DNA of 64,000 nt from Lachnospiraceae bacterium (GTDB lineage: Bacteria; Bacillota; Clostridia; Lachnospirales; Lachnospiraceae), in NCBI GenBank assembly GCA_015057165.1, contig SVEY01000005.1:70593-134592 (forward strand), in the 5' to 3' direction. This document shows positions 26,987-35,000 of this stretch, in pieces. The notes below the pieces were generated by a model. That model saw nothing but the letters and a program-made list of their open reading frames with translations. It searched no databases and was not told the DNA's origin. Both the position numbers and the translations under genes were made by a program. Numbering within the stretch: position 1 is the first letter of the stretch; the number at the start of each line of letters is the position of its first letter.

Positions 26987-28909
26987 ATGTTACAAAAGGG
27001 AATGTATCTACAAGACAGATATGAGATACTTGAGCCAGTTGGCGCAGGTGGAATGTCTGATGTATATAAAGCAAAAGACCATGTACTTAATAGAGAAGTA
27101 GCTATTAAAGTGCTTAAGAAGGAATTTACAGAGGATATGAGTTTTGTTACGAAATTCAGAAGAGAAGCTCAATCCGCTGCTGTTCTTGAGCATCCTAATA
27201 TTGTTAATATTTACGATGTTGGTTCTGAAGATGGGCTTTATTTCATTATTATGGAATACATCGAAGGTATTACATTAAAGTCATATATTGAAAGAAAAGA
27301 ACGTCTTAATTACAAAGAGGTTCTATCTATTGCAATACAAGTGGGACGTGGCATTCAGGCTGCTCATGAGAAGGGAATAATTCATAGAGATATTAAGCCA
27401 CAGAATGTAATTATTTCTAAAGAAGGTAAAGTTAAGGTTACAGACTTTGGTATTGCCAAAGCCGTATCTTCTAATACAATCAATGCAGAAGTAATGGGCT
27501 CTGTTCATTATACATCACCAGAGCAGGCTAGAAATGGTATGGTTAATTGCCAGACTGATATATATTCTCTTGGTATTGTTATGTATGAAATGATTACAGG
27601 ACACGTACCATACGATGGTGATACTACAGTTGCAATAGCAATACAACATTTACAATCTGATATAATTCCACCTTCACAGTATGTGGAAGATATACCTATT
27701 AGTGTGGAGAAGATTATTCTAAAATGTACTATGAAGAGTACAGATAAGAGATACGAGAATATGGAAGACCTTCTTCTTGATCTTAAGAAGGCATTGGTTA
27801 ATCCGGACGAAGATTTCGTTGTAATTGCTGGAGCGGTTGACAATGTTGAGAGTACACGCGTTATCACAGCAGAAGAGTTAGATGCAATCAAGAAAGAAGC
27901 AGGAGTAATTGACGATAAGGCAACACCTAAGAAGATTGACGATGATGATGAGAAGTCAGTTGAGGGTAAAGTTAATCCTAAGATGGATAAGGCTGTAACA
28001 ATAATGGCAATTATTGCTGCAGTTGTTGTTGTAGGTGTCTTAGTATACTTTATTGGTAGTGGCTTTGGATGGTGGAAATTCTTCGGTGGAGATTCCAACC
28101 AGGAGAGCGAGCAGGTAACAATGGTTGACTTAACAGGTATGACTGAGAAGGAAGCTATTGATAAGCTTAAGGAATTGAAGCTTGGCTATAAGAAAGAAGA
28201 AGTGGCATCTGATCAGTATCCAGAAGGTCAGGTATGTGGACAATCTGTTAAGAAGGGTGACAAAGTAGCGGCTAATACTACTGTTACGATTCAGATTAGT
28301 ACAGGAAAGGGCGATACTAATGTCCCTAATGTAGTAGGACAGACAGAGTCCTCTGCTATTAATGCAATTAAGACTGCAGGATTTAAGCATAATGTTAATT
28401 ATGAATATAGTGATCAGGAACAGGGCAAAGTAATTGCACAGAGTCCAAATGCTAATTCTAAAGCTAAGTCAGGTGATACAATTACAATTACAGTAAGTCA
28501 GGGCTCAGAGAAGGCAAAGGTTCCTTCTGTTGTAGGACAGAGCCAGTCTTCTGCAACAGCGGCTTTAAGTGCAGCAGGACTTAATGTAACAGTTACTAAT
28601 GAGAATTCTGATTCTGTGGCTAGTGGTAATGTAATTAGTCAGAGTATTGATTCTGGTAAATATGTAGAGAAAGGAACAACTGTTAATATAACAGTAAGTT
28701 CTGGTAAGAAGACAACTTATTACAGATATAATAGGACGTTAAGTTCTCCAGGCTCTTACAGGTTAGAAGATTCTAATGGTAATACCCTTGGAAGCTGGAA
28801 TGTTGGACAAGGTCAGACACAGACCATATCTGTAAGCAATATTACCACAAGTTCAGGTACACTTTATACGCCTAATGGTTCTGAAGCAGTAAGCTTCCAA
28901 CAACAATAG
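26987..28909 (+). CDS. prkC: Ser/Thr protein kinase with PASTA domains (PrkC/Stk1 type)
   Basis: The product has 640 residues. The cytoplasmic kinase domain (about 12-270) has a Gly loop GAGGMSDVY, VAIKVLK, catalytic HRDIKPQN and DFGIAKA. A single membrane segment spans about 336-358. Three extracellular PASTA repeats follow (about 372-440, 442-508, 510-576), which in this family sense muropeptides or lipid II. After the last PASTA comes a ~60-residue tail (RYNRTLSSPGSYRLEDSNGN onward) that is not PASTA and looks like a small beta domain. It pairs with the stp phosphatase just upstream and precedes rsgA by 12 bases. Confidence 0.95.
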   Translation: MLQKGMYLQDRYEILEPVGAGGMSDVYKAKDHVLNREVAIKVLKKEFTEDMSFVTKFRREAQSAAVLEHPNIVNIYDVGSEDGLYFIIMEYIEGITLKSYIERKERLNYKEVLSIAIQVGRGIQAAHEKGIIHRDIKPQNVIISKEGKVKVTDFGIAKAVSSNTINAEVMGSVHYTSPEQARNGMVNCQTDIYSLGIVMYEMITGHVPYDGDTTVAIAIQHLQSDIIPPSQYVEDIPISVEKIILKCTMKSTDKRYENMEDLLLDLKKALVNPDEDFVVIAGAVDNVESTRVITAEELDAIKKEAGVIDDKATPKKIDDDDEKSVEGKVNPKMDKAVTIMAIIAAVVVVGVLVYFIGSGFGWWKFFGGDSNQESEQVTMVDLTGMTEKEAIDKLKELKLGYKKEEVASDQYPEGQVCGQSVKKGDKVAANTTVTIQISTGKGDTNVPNVVGQTESSAINAIKTAGFKHNVNYEYSDQEQGKVIAQSPNANSKAKSGDTITITVSQGSEKAKVPSVVGQSQSSATAALSAAGLNVTVTNENSDSVASGNVISQSIDSGKYVEKGTTVNITVSSGKKTTYYRYNRTLSSPGSYRLEDSNGNTLGSWNVGQGQTQTISVSNITTSSGTLYTPNGSEAVSFQQQ

Positions 28910-28921
28910 TGAGGTAGTCTC

Positions 28922-29806
28922 TTGGCAGGAAGAATCATTAAGGGTATTGCAGGTTTCTATTATGTACATATAAAGGGACAGGGTATATACGAGTGTAAAG
29001 CGAAAGGAATCTTTCGAAAAGAAGGAATGAAGCCTCTTGTAGGTGATAAAGTTGATATTGAAATTCTATCTGAGGAAGATAAAGAAGGAAATATTATCAA
29101 CATTTACGAGAGGAAAAATTCTCTTATAAGACCGGCTGTCAGTAATGTTGATCAGGCACTTATAATATTTTCAGCAAAGAATCCAAAGCCTAATTTTAAT
29201 TTGCTTGATAGATTCCTTGTTATGATGGAGTATCAGAATGTTCCGGTAGTTATTTGCTTTAATAAAGTGGATTTGTGCGAAGATGATTATATAAGAGAAC
29301 TAGAAGATGTGTACAAAGAGACTGGATATAGTATAATTAATACAAGTGCTAAGACCAGAGATGGACACAATGAACTTATAGAGATTCTTAGTGGTAAGAC
29401 ATCTACAGTTGCTGGCCCTTCTGGTGCAGGGAAGTCTTCTCTGATTAACACCTTACAATCTAATATATTAATGGAGACAGGTGAGATTAGTAAGAAGCTG
29501 GGAAGAGGAAGGCATACTACAAGACACTGTGAATTAATTATGCTAGATATAGAAGAACCTAGTTATATCGTGGATACGCCAGGATTTTCAACAATGGATA
29601 TTCCGGGCTTTACGAAGGATGATTTGAAAGAGTGTTATCCTGAATTCTTACATTCTTCTTCTAAGTGTAGATTCGCAGGCTGTGCTCATATTAATGAGCC
29701 TGATTGTGAAGTAAAAAGACTCATAGAAGAGGGTAAATTATCTAAGATAAGATATGATAATTATATTAAAATATATGAGGAATTAGATAAGAGACAGAAG
29801 TATTAA
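28922..29806 (+). CDS. rsgA: Ribosome small-subunit GTPase RsgA (YloQ)
   Basis: The 294-residue circularly permuted GTPase assists late 30S assembly. The N-terminal OB-fold comes first, then NKVDL (G4) before the P-loop GPSGAGKSSLIN (G1) and DTPGF (G3), the order typical of the permuted family; a zinc knuckle with C..C..H..C (CRFAGCAHINEPDC) follows at about 250-265. The start is TTG (MAGRIIKGIAGF), with GAGG about 8 bases upstream. In B. subtilis this protein is a PrkC substrate, consistent with its place after prkC. Confidence 0.95.
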   Translation: MAGRIIKGIAGFYYVHIKGQGIYECKAKGIFRKEGMKPLVGDKVDIEILSEEDKEGNIINIYERKNSLIRPAVSNVDQALIIFSAKNPKPNFNLLDRFLVMMEYQNVPVVICFNKVDLCEDDYIRELEDVYKETGYSIINTSAKTRDGHNELIEILSGKTSTVAGPSGAGKSSLINTLQSNILMETGEISKKLGRGRHTTRHCELIMLDIEEPSYIVDTPGFSTMDIPGFTKDDLKECYPEFLHSSSKCRFAGCAHINEPDCEVKRLIEEGKLSKIRYDNYIKIYEELDKRQKY

Positions 29807-29852
29807 AGTAGAATATGCATTTACAAGAATAAGCATAATAGGAGGATTAGAA

Positions 29853-30503
29853 ATGACTAACTGCCTGTCACCATCAATTCTATCTAGCGATTTCGGTAGA
29901 TTGGGTGAAGACATACGAGTAGTAGATGAAGCAGGAGCAGAATATATCCATATTGATGTAATGGATGGAATGTTCGTGCCAAGTATAACAATTGGAATGC
30001 CAGTTGTAAAATCAATAAGAAAGTATACTGATAAGGTATTAGATGTACATCTAATGATTGAAGATCCTGACAGATATATTGTGGAATTTGCAGAAGCAGG
30101 AGCAGATATAATAACTGTTCATGCTGAGGCATGCAAGCATCTTGACAGGACAGTAGAATTAATTAAAGCGCAATCAGTAATGGCAGCTGTTGCCCTTAAC
30201 CCTGCCACATCTTTAGATACTATAGAGTACATCCTTCCAAAGCTTGACATGGTACTTATTATGTCGGTTAATCCGGGATTTGGTGGACAGAAGTTCATAC
30301 CATATTCCATTGATAAGATTAAGACACTTAAGTCCATGATAGATGAGAGAGGACTTAATGTTGATATAGAGGTTGACGGTGGCGTTAATCTTGATAATGT
30401 ATCTGATATTATTGATGCTGGGGCTAATATAATTGTTGCCGGCTCTGCAGTGTTTAATGGGGATGCAGAAGCTAATGTCAGAGCATTTAGGGATAAAATG
30501 TAA
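29853..30503 (+). CDS. rpe: Ribulose-phosphate 3-epimerase
   Basis: The 216-residue TIM barrel interconverts ribulose-5-phosphate and xylulose-5-phosphate in the pentose phosphate pathway. Signatures: LSPSILSSDF near the start, HIDVMDGMFVPSITIG, HLMIEDPDRY, VNPGFGGQKF and VDGGVN. The ATG has AGGAGG upstream. The rsgA-rpe-thiN order is the common Firmicutes arrangement. Confidence 0.96.
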   Translation: MTNCLSPSILSSDFGRLGEDIRVVDEAGAEYIHIDVMDGMFVPSITIGMPVVKSIRKYTDKVLDVHLMIEDPDRYIVEFAEAGADIITVHAEACKHLDRTVELIKAQSVMAAVALNPATSLDTIEYILPKLDMVLIMSVNPGFGGQKFIPYSIDKIKTLKSMIDERGLNVDIEVDGGVNLDNVSDIIDAGANIIVAGSAVFNGDAEANVRAFRDKM

Positions 30504-30544
30504 TATCATATATTATAAAACTATATAAGAGGAGGGATTTTGCT

Positions 30545-31273
30545 ATGTCTGATGAAAGAATTTATATTATTGCGGGAGGTCATGTAGATGATGAATTTGT
30601 TAAAAATCTTCTATGTGACAAGAAAGGTAACAAGAAGGAAGGTATCTATCTTCTGGCAGTAGACAGAGGTTTGGAATGTCTTCTTCGCTTAAAGATTAAT
30701 CCAGATGAAGTAATTGGCGATTTTGATTCAGTATCTGATGAAGCTAGAATTGCAATTGGGTTAGAGCCACGTAAGAAAGCTAAGAAGAAAGCTGAAGGGG
30801 AAGAAGAGTCATTTGTATTTGATGTACTTCCATATCATATAAGACAGCTTGATGTACATAAAGACCAGACTGATACAGAGGAAGCTGTAAGATTTGCTAT
30901 GAGATACTTAAGAGGTGATATTGTACTTCTTGGAGCAACAGGTACAAGAATTGATCATGTTCTTGGCAATGTATCTATACTTGGCCTTGGTGTATTATCT
31001 GGATATAATATCATTCTTATGGATGAGCATAATAAGGTTACCCTTGTTAAGGATGAAATGATAATTAAGAAAAAGGAACAATTTGGTGATTTTGTGTCTA
31101 TTGTACCTTATACTGATGATACATATGTAACATTAACAGGATTTAGATTCAATGTTGAAGATAAGCATATGAAGACTAATTTGTCTCTTGGTATTAGTAA
31201 TGTTATAGAAGAGGATGAAGCTAAGATAGTAGTTAATAACGGTGTCGCTATTGTTATAGAATCAAGGGATTAG
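30545..31273 (+). CDS. thiN: Thiamine pyrophosphokinase
   Basis: The 242-residue enzyme transfers pyrophosphate from ATP to thiamine. Motifs: AVDRGLECLL, GDFDSVS (about 59-65), DQTDTEEAV (about 108-116) and LGATGTRIDH. Between the first two catalytic blocks is a Lys- and Glu-rich stretch (PRKKAKKKAEGEEES) longer than usual for the family. The ribosome site GAGGAGGG is strong. It ends flush against the sensor-kinase-like gene. Confidence 0.93.
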   Translation: MSDERIYIIAGGHVDDEFVKNLLCDKKGNKKEGIYLLAVDRGLECLLRLKINPDEVIGDFDSVSDEARIAIGLEPRKKAKKKAEGEEESFVFDVLPYHIRQLDVHKDQTDTEEAVRFAMRYLRGDIVLLGATGTRIDHVLGNVSILGLGVLSGYNIILMDEHNKVTLVKDEMIIKKKEQFGDFVSIVPYTDDTYVTLTGFRFNVEDKHMKTNLSLGISNVIEEDEAKIVVNNGVAIVIESRD

Positions 31274-31276
31274 GTG

Positions 31277-32776
31277 ATGAATAAGTCCTTTAGTAAGAAA
31301 AAGATAATAACAGCAATTGTAATTCTAACTCTCGCAACAATTATTGTTGTTGCGGGAGCTGTATTTATTACAACGGTAATTAAAAAGAGTCTCTATCAGA
31401 CGGTATATGATGCAAAGAAGGAAGTTCTAGAGGATTCAGTAGAGAATACAAAGATACATATTGATAATATGAGAACGCAGATTAGAGCAGAACATCCCGA
31501 ATATTCTGAGGAGAAGATAAAGGATGAAGTTATAGTATGGCTTAGGGATTTCATATATAAAATGAACTATATAGATGATTCATATATCTGGGTTCAGGAA
31601 GTATACAACTTTGACGGTGGAGATAAATATGCTATAAGACTAATTCATCCTAATCTTAAGGATACTGAAGGAACTCTACTTTCTACGAGAACGACTGATT
31701 CTGAAGGTAACTTCCCTTATAAGGAGGAGCTTGAGGGTATTAAGAAGGATGGACATGTATTCCTTAATTATACATTTAAGGAACTATATTCCGATCGTGT
31801 GTCTAGGAAACTTACATATTCTTCTCTGTATCCAGATTATAATTGGATTATTTCTCGAGGGGTGTCTGTTAATAAGCTTGATGATGCAGTTGAGAAGATA
31901 CAGGCGGTTGAATTTCCAATTATTCTTGTGATTGTAATTATATATGGTATTGCAGTTGTAACTATATTAATATATGCCCTTATATTATGGCATAGAGCCA
32001 ATGGATTAGAAGACATTAAGAAGAAATTGTCCAAAGAAATTGATTTGTCTCATAAAGCGAATAAGGCACGTGCAAAGTTCTTGTTTGATTTGTCTAATGA
32101 TGTTGGTACCCAGGTTGATGAGGTTTCAAAGTACACTGAACTTGCAATTGAGAATATTGATAATAGAGAGAAACTAGAAGAATATCTAAAAAAGGCTAAG
32201 GAAAGCGAGTTATACGCTAAGAACCTCCTTAACGATGCTAATAAGATGGTATTCATTGAAGAAGATAATATTGAAATAATCGAAACAAAGATGGATTTAA
32301 GGGATAATACAAAGAATATAAGAGGCCTTATTCCTAGTCTTACTAAGAATAAGGATGTGGAAGTTGAGGTTGGTGAAGGTGAAATTACCCATTATCTTGT
32401 TTATGCAGATGAAATAAGATTAAGACAGATTACAATGGTTCTTCTTACAAGTGCTGTGAGGTTTTCGAGGCCGGGAGGCATTATTAATTGTAATTTGTCA
32501 GAAATTCCATCTAAGAAAGAAGGATATGCCACATATAGACTTGTTGTAGAGGATAAAGGCGTTAGTATTCCTGAAGAGTTATTGAATCAAATGGTTGCTG
32601 TATTTCAGGATGAAACTTCAAGAGAAGATTCTAGCGAGAATTCAGCGAGATATAGCTTAAGTATTATTAAGAGAATTCTAGATAGTATGAATGGTACAAT
32701 AAGTATGGAAAGTAAGATAGGTAATGGAACCAAATTTGTAGTTGGTATTACGCTTAGAATAGCAGAGGATAAATAA
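31277..32776 (+). CDS. Degenerate membrane sensor histidine kinase-like protein (Cache-type sensor)
   Basis: The product has ~499 residues from the ATG at 31277 (a GTG lies 3 bases earlier). Two membrane helices (about 8-33 and 215-238) flank an extracellular domain resembling a single-Cache module (YIWVQEVYNFDGG, YPDYNWIISRGV). A HisKA-like helix reads RAKFLFDLSNDVGTQ, where the phosphoacceptor His of the usual FLFNMSHD is Asn (residue 274). A HATPase-like domain follows with a weak N-box (LLTSAVRFS) and DKGVS in place of DxGxG. So it likely cannot autophosphorylate. No response regulator gene is adjacent. It could be a scaffold or ligand-sensing pseudokinase. Confidence 0.75.
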   Translation: MNKSFSKKKIITAIVILTLATIIVVAGAVFITTVIKKSLYQTVYDAKKEVLEDSVENTKIHIDNMRTQIRAEHPEYSEEKIKDEVIVWLRDFIYKMNYIDDSYIWVQEVYNFDGGDKYAIRLIHPNLKDTEGTLLSTRTTDSEGNFPYKEELEGIKKDGHVFLNYTFKELYSDRVSRKLTYSSLYPDYNWIISRGVSVNKLDDAVEKIQAVEFPIILVIVIIYGIAVVTILIYALILWHRANGLEDIKKKLSKEIDLSHKANKARAKFLFDLSNDVGTQVDEVSKYTELAIENIDNREKLEEYLKKAKESELYAKNLLNDANKMVFIEEDNIEIIETKMDLRDNTKNIRGLIPSLTKNKDVEVEVGEGEITHYLVYADEIRLRQITMVLLTSAVRFSRPGGIINCNLSEIPSKKEGYATYRLVVEDKGVSIPEELLNQMVAVFQDETSREDSSENSARYSLSIIKRILDSMNGTISMESKIGNGTKFVVGITLRIAEDK

Positions 32777-33894
32777 TGGAAAGAGGATTTAGAGAAAAAA
32801 AGATTATACAGACTAGTGTAATTGGAATTGTTGCTAATATTCTTCTTGCGGGCTTTAAGGCAGTTGTTGGATTTGTGAGTAATTCTGTTGCTGTTACAAT
32901 GGATGCTCTTAATAATGTTACTGATGCAACCAGTTCAATTATTACTATAGTTGGAACTAAGCTTGCAGGTAAACAGCCAGATAAGAAGCATCCCTTTGGA
33001 CATGGAAGAGTAGAATATATAAGCGCTCTTATTATAGCAGGACTTGTATTATATGCAGGTATTACAGCTTTAATCGAGTCTGTGAAGAAGATAATTAGTC
33101 CAGAAGAACCAAATTATAGCATGATTTCTATAATAATTATTGCTGTAGCTGTTATTGTTAAGATAGTTCTTGGGCTATATGTTAAGAAGTCTGGTGAAAA
33201 TGTTAAATCCGATGCTCTAATTAATTCTGGAAAAGACGCTTTATTTGATGCTATAATTTCTTCGGCTACTGTGGTAGCTGCAATTCTTTATGTAGCTTTT
33301 GGCATATCAGTGGAGCCATATCTTGCTGGATTAATATCTATTTTCATTATTAAATCAGGAATTGATATGCTTAGAGAAACTGTATCACCTCTTCTTGGAG
33401 AAAGAAATGACTTAGAACTTGATGAGGAGATTAAGAAGACAGTTAGAAGCTTTGAGGGTGTAAGAGGTGCATATGATCTGGTTCTTAATAATTATGGTCC
33501 TAACTCCCACAATGGTTCAATTCATGTAGAGGTACCAGAGACATTTACAGCCAATGAAATTGATAAATTAATCAGAGATATTCAGGGAGAGGTATATGTA
33601 AAGCATGGAGTGATTCTTACTGCAGTAGGTATTTATTCCTATAATACTTCAGATAAAGAAGCAGTTGAAATAAGAAAGAAGATTACCGAGATTGCATCGA
33701 AGAATCAATATGTTAATGGTGTTCATGGATTCTATTTAAATAAAGAGGAGAAATCAATTAGATTTGATTTAATAATTAGTTTCGATGCCAAAGATAGAAG
33801 AGCAGAATGTGCTAAGGTGTCGAAAGAAATTGAGAAAGAATATCCAGGTTATAAGTTGTATGTTAACATGGATACAGATTTCTCTGAGATATAG
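32776..33894 (+). CDS. Cation diffusion facilitator (CDF) family metal efflux protein
   Basis: The product has 372 residues with about six membrane helices (residues ~10-205) and a cytoplasmic ferredoxin-like domain (~210-300), plus a C-terminal extension to 372 (NQYVNGVHGFYLNKEEKSIRFDLIISFD) that repeats this fold. Family motifs are VAVTMDALNNVTDATSS in TM2 and HPFGHGRVEY. The TM2 site has Asp-x3-Asn and Asp further on, so the metal is uncertain. It overlaps the sensor-like gene by one base and precedes a DtxR/MntR-type repressor by 13 bases, which favours manganese or iron efflux. Confidence 0.85.
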   Translation: MERGFREKKIIQTSVIGIVANILLAGFKAVVGFVSNSVAVTMDALNNVTDATSSIITIVGTKLAGKQPDKKHPFGHGRVEYISALIIAGLVLYAGITALIESVKKIISPEEPNYSMISIIIIAVAVIVKIVLGLYVKKSGENVKSDALINSGKDALFDAIISSATVVAAILYVAFGISVEPYLAGLISIFIIKSGIDMLRETVSPLLGERNDLELDEEIKKTVRSFEGVRGAYDLVLNNYGPNSHNGSIHVEVPETFTANEIDKLIRDIQGEVYVKHGVILTAVGIYSYNTSDKEAVEIRKKITEIASKNQYVNGVHGFYLNKEEKSIRFDLIISFDAKDRRAECAKVSKEIEKEYPGYKLYVNMDTDFSEI

Positions 33895-33907
33895 GAGGAG
33901 TTATGGT

Positions 33908-34276
33908 ATGAAAAAGAATCAGTCAGAAGAAGATTATCTTGAAGCAATCCTTGTTGTTAAAGAAAAAAAGGGAAATGTCCGTTCGATTGACGTAGTTAAT
34001 GAGCTTAATGTATCTAAGCCAAGTGTTAGTGTGGCTATGAAAAAGCTTCGCTCTAAAGAACTTATTACCTTCGACGACAATGGATATATTAGTTTTACTA
34101 GTGAAGGAAGAAGTATTGCTGAAAATATATATAGCAAGCACAAACTTCTTACAGATGCCCTTATATCTATTGGTGTGGATAAGGAGGAGGCTTTGAAAGA
34201 AGCATGTGAAATAGAGCATATTATTAGTGATCAGACTTATGAATGTATCAAAAAATATTATAAAAAAGTAAAATAG
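33908..34276 (+). CDS. DtxR/MntR-family metal-dependent transcriptional regulator
   Basis: The 122-residue product starts MKKNQSEEDYLEAILVV, a typical opening of MntR/DtxR proteins; the ATG at 33908 is preceded by GGAGGAG. A winged helix (about 20-65, VNELNVSKPSVSVAMKKLRSKELI) is followed by the dimerisation and metal-binding helices (GRSIAENIYSKHKLL, EACEIEHIISDQTYECI) with candidate ligands Glu and His. There is no SH3-like domain. The longer frame from 33785 is rejected since it lies in the CDF gene. The many GTTAG-N6-CTAAC sites downstream resemble DtxR-type operators (TTAGGTTAGC..), so this is the prime candidate regulator of feo, ZIP and P1B ATPase genes. Confidence 0.85.
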   Translation: MKKNQSEEDYLEAILVVKEKKGNVRSIDVVNELNVSKPSVSVAMKKLRSKELITFDDNGYISFTSEGRSIAENIYSKHKLLTDALISIGVDKEEALKEACEIEHIISDQTYECIKKYYKKVK

Positions 34277-34283
34277 CTTAATG

Positions 34284-34308
34284 TGCCGGTGTATACTGGC
34301 ATTTTTTT
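34284..34308 (+). terminator. Terminator after the DtxR-type regulator gene
   Basis: A 7-bp stem with one G-U pairs TGCCGGT (34284-34290) with ACTGGCA (34295-34301) and is followed by seven T. Confidence 0.8.
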
Positions 34309-34319
34309 GAAAAAAAGTA

Positions 34320-34476
34320 TTGACAAATTGAAGTTAGTCCTGTATAACTATATTAGGTTAGCAATGGCTAACTCCTTTATTAACTTATTGGTTAGAGAAA
34401 CCTAACCTTATTCCTGCTATTATTGTTAGTAATGCTAACCCATATTTTTTTTGAATATGGGTTAGATTACGCTAAC
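34320..34476 (+). promoter_or_regulatory. feo promoter with cluster of metal-repressor operators
   Basis: TTGACA (34320-34325), 17-bp spacer, TATAAC (34343-34348). Four dyads follow: GTTAG..CTAAC at 34357-34372 (N6, at the expected transcription start), 34391-34406 (N6), 34425-34439 (N5) and 34461-34476 (N6). Arms 34435-34446 and 34454-34465 also form a 12-bp hairpin that joins the last two sites. The motif matches the DtxR-type consensus half-site. Repression by metal-loaded regulator is inferred. Confidence 0.75.
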
Positions 34477-34526
34477 TACCTATGATATATGGGGCAGGAT
34501 GAGATAGTAAGAAAGAAGGTGAATGG

Positions 34527-34739
34527 ATGATGCCACTTATCTATGCATCGCCCGGAGAAGAGAACATTATTAAGAAGGTTGGTGGAAATCCTGATGTTAA
34601 GAGACACCTAGAGAATCTGGGTCTAACGCCAGGGGGGACAGCTACTCTTGTTAATGTAATGGGTGGAAATGTTATTGTTAAGGTTAAAGAATCACGAATA
34701 GCAATTGATAAGGAAATGGCTAAGAAAGTGATGATTTAA
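34527..34739 (+). CDS. feoA: FeoA-family protein (first copy)
   Basis: The 70-residue SH3-like protein matches FeoA (GNPDVKRHLENLGLTPGGTATLVNVMGGNVIVKVKESRIAIDKEMAKKV). FeoA is a small cytoplasmic partner of FeoB in ferrous iron uptake. It is the first gene behind the operator-rich promoter, has its own ribosome site (AGAAAGAAGGTG region), and is 24 bases before a second feoA copy. Confidence 0.92.
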   Translation: MMPLIYASPGEENIIKKVGGNPDVKRHLENLGLTPGGTATLVNVMGGNVIVKVKESRIAIDKEMAKKVMI

Positions 34740-34763
34740 AAAAATGTGATTTAGGAGGAAGAG

Positions 34764-35000
34764 ATGAACACATTAAGAGATGTTGAGATTGGAAAGACAG
34801 TCTCAGTATTAAAACTTCATGGCGAAGGAGCCATAAAGCGTAGAATCATGGATATGGGTATTACTAAAGGTACTGATATTTATGTAAGGAAAGTGGCACC
34901 ACTTGGTGATCCAATCGAAGTTACAGTTCGTGGATATGAACTTTCTATTAGAAAAGCAGATGCCGAAATGATTGAGGTATCAGAGGGAGGAGAGAAATAA
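34764..35000 (+). CDS. feoA: FeoA-family protein (second copy)
   Basis: The 78-residue FeoA-type SH3 domain has the signatures LHGEGAIKRRIMDMGITKGTDIYVRKVAPLGDPIEVTVRGYELSIRKADAEMIEV. The 'GDPIEVTVRGYELSIRK' stretch is the classic FeoA form, so this copy is closer to canonical FeoA than the first. AGGAGG precedes the ATG. It overlaps feoB by one base. Confidence 0.94.
   Translation: MNTLRDVEIGKTVSVLKLHGEGAIKRRIMDMGITKGTDIYVRKVAPLGDPIEVTVRGYELSIRKADAEMIEVSEGGEK

Noticed and set aside
27508..28098. 196-codon minus-strand frame inside prkC
   Set aside because: Lies fully within a well-supported kinase gene and shows no domain or start signal.
33785..33907. Upstream extension of the DtxR-type regulator
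   Set aside because: The added residues come from the CDF gene in another frame; ATG 33908 gives the standard family N-terminus.
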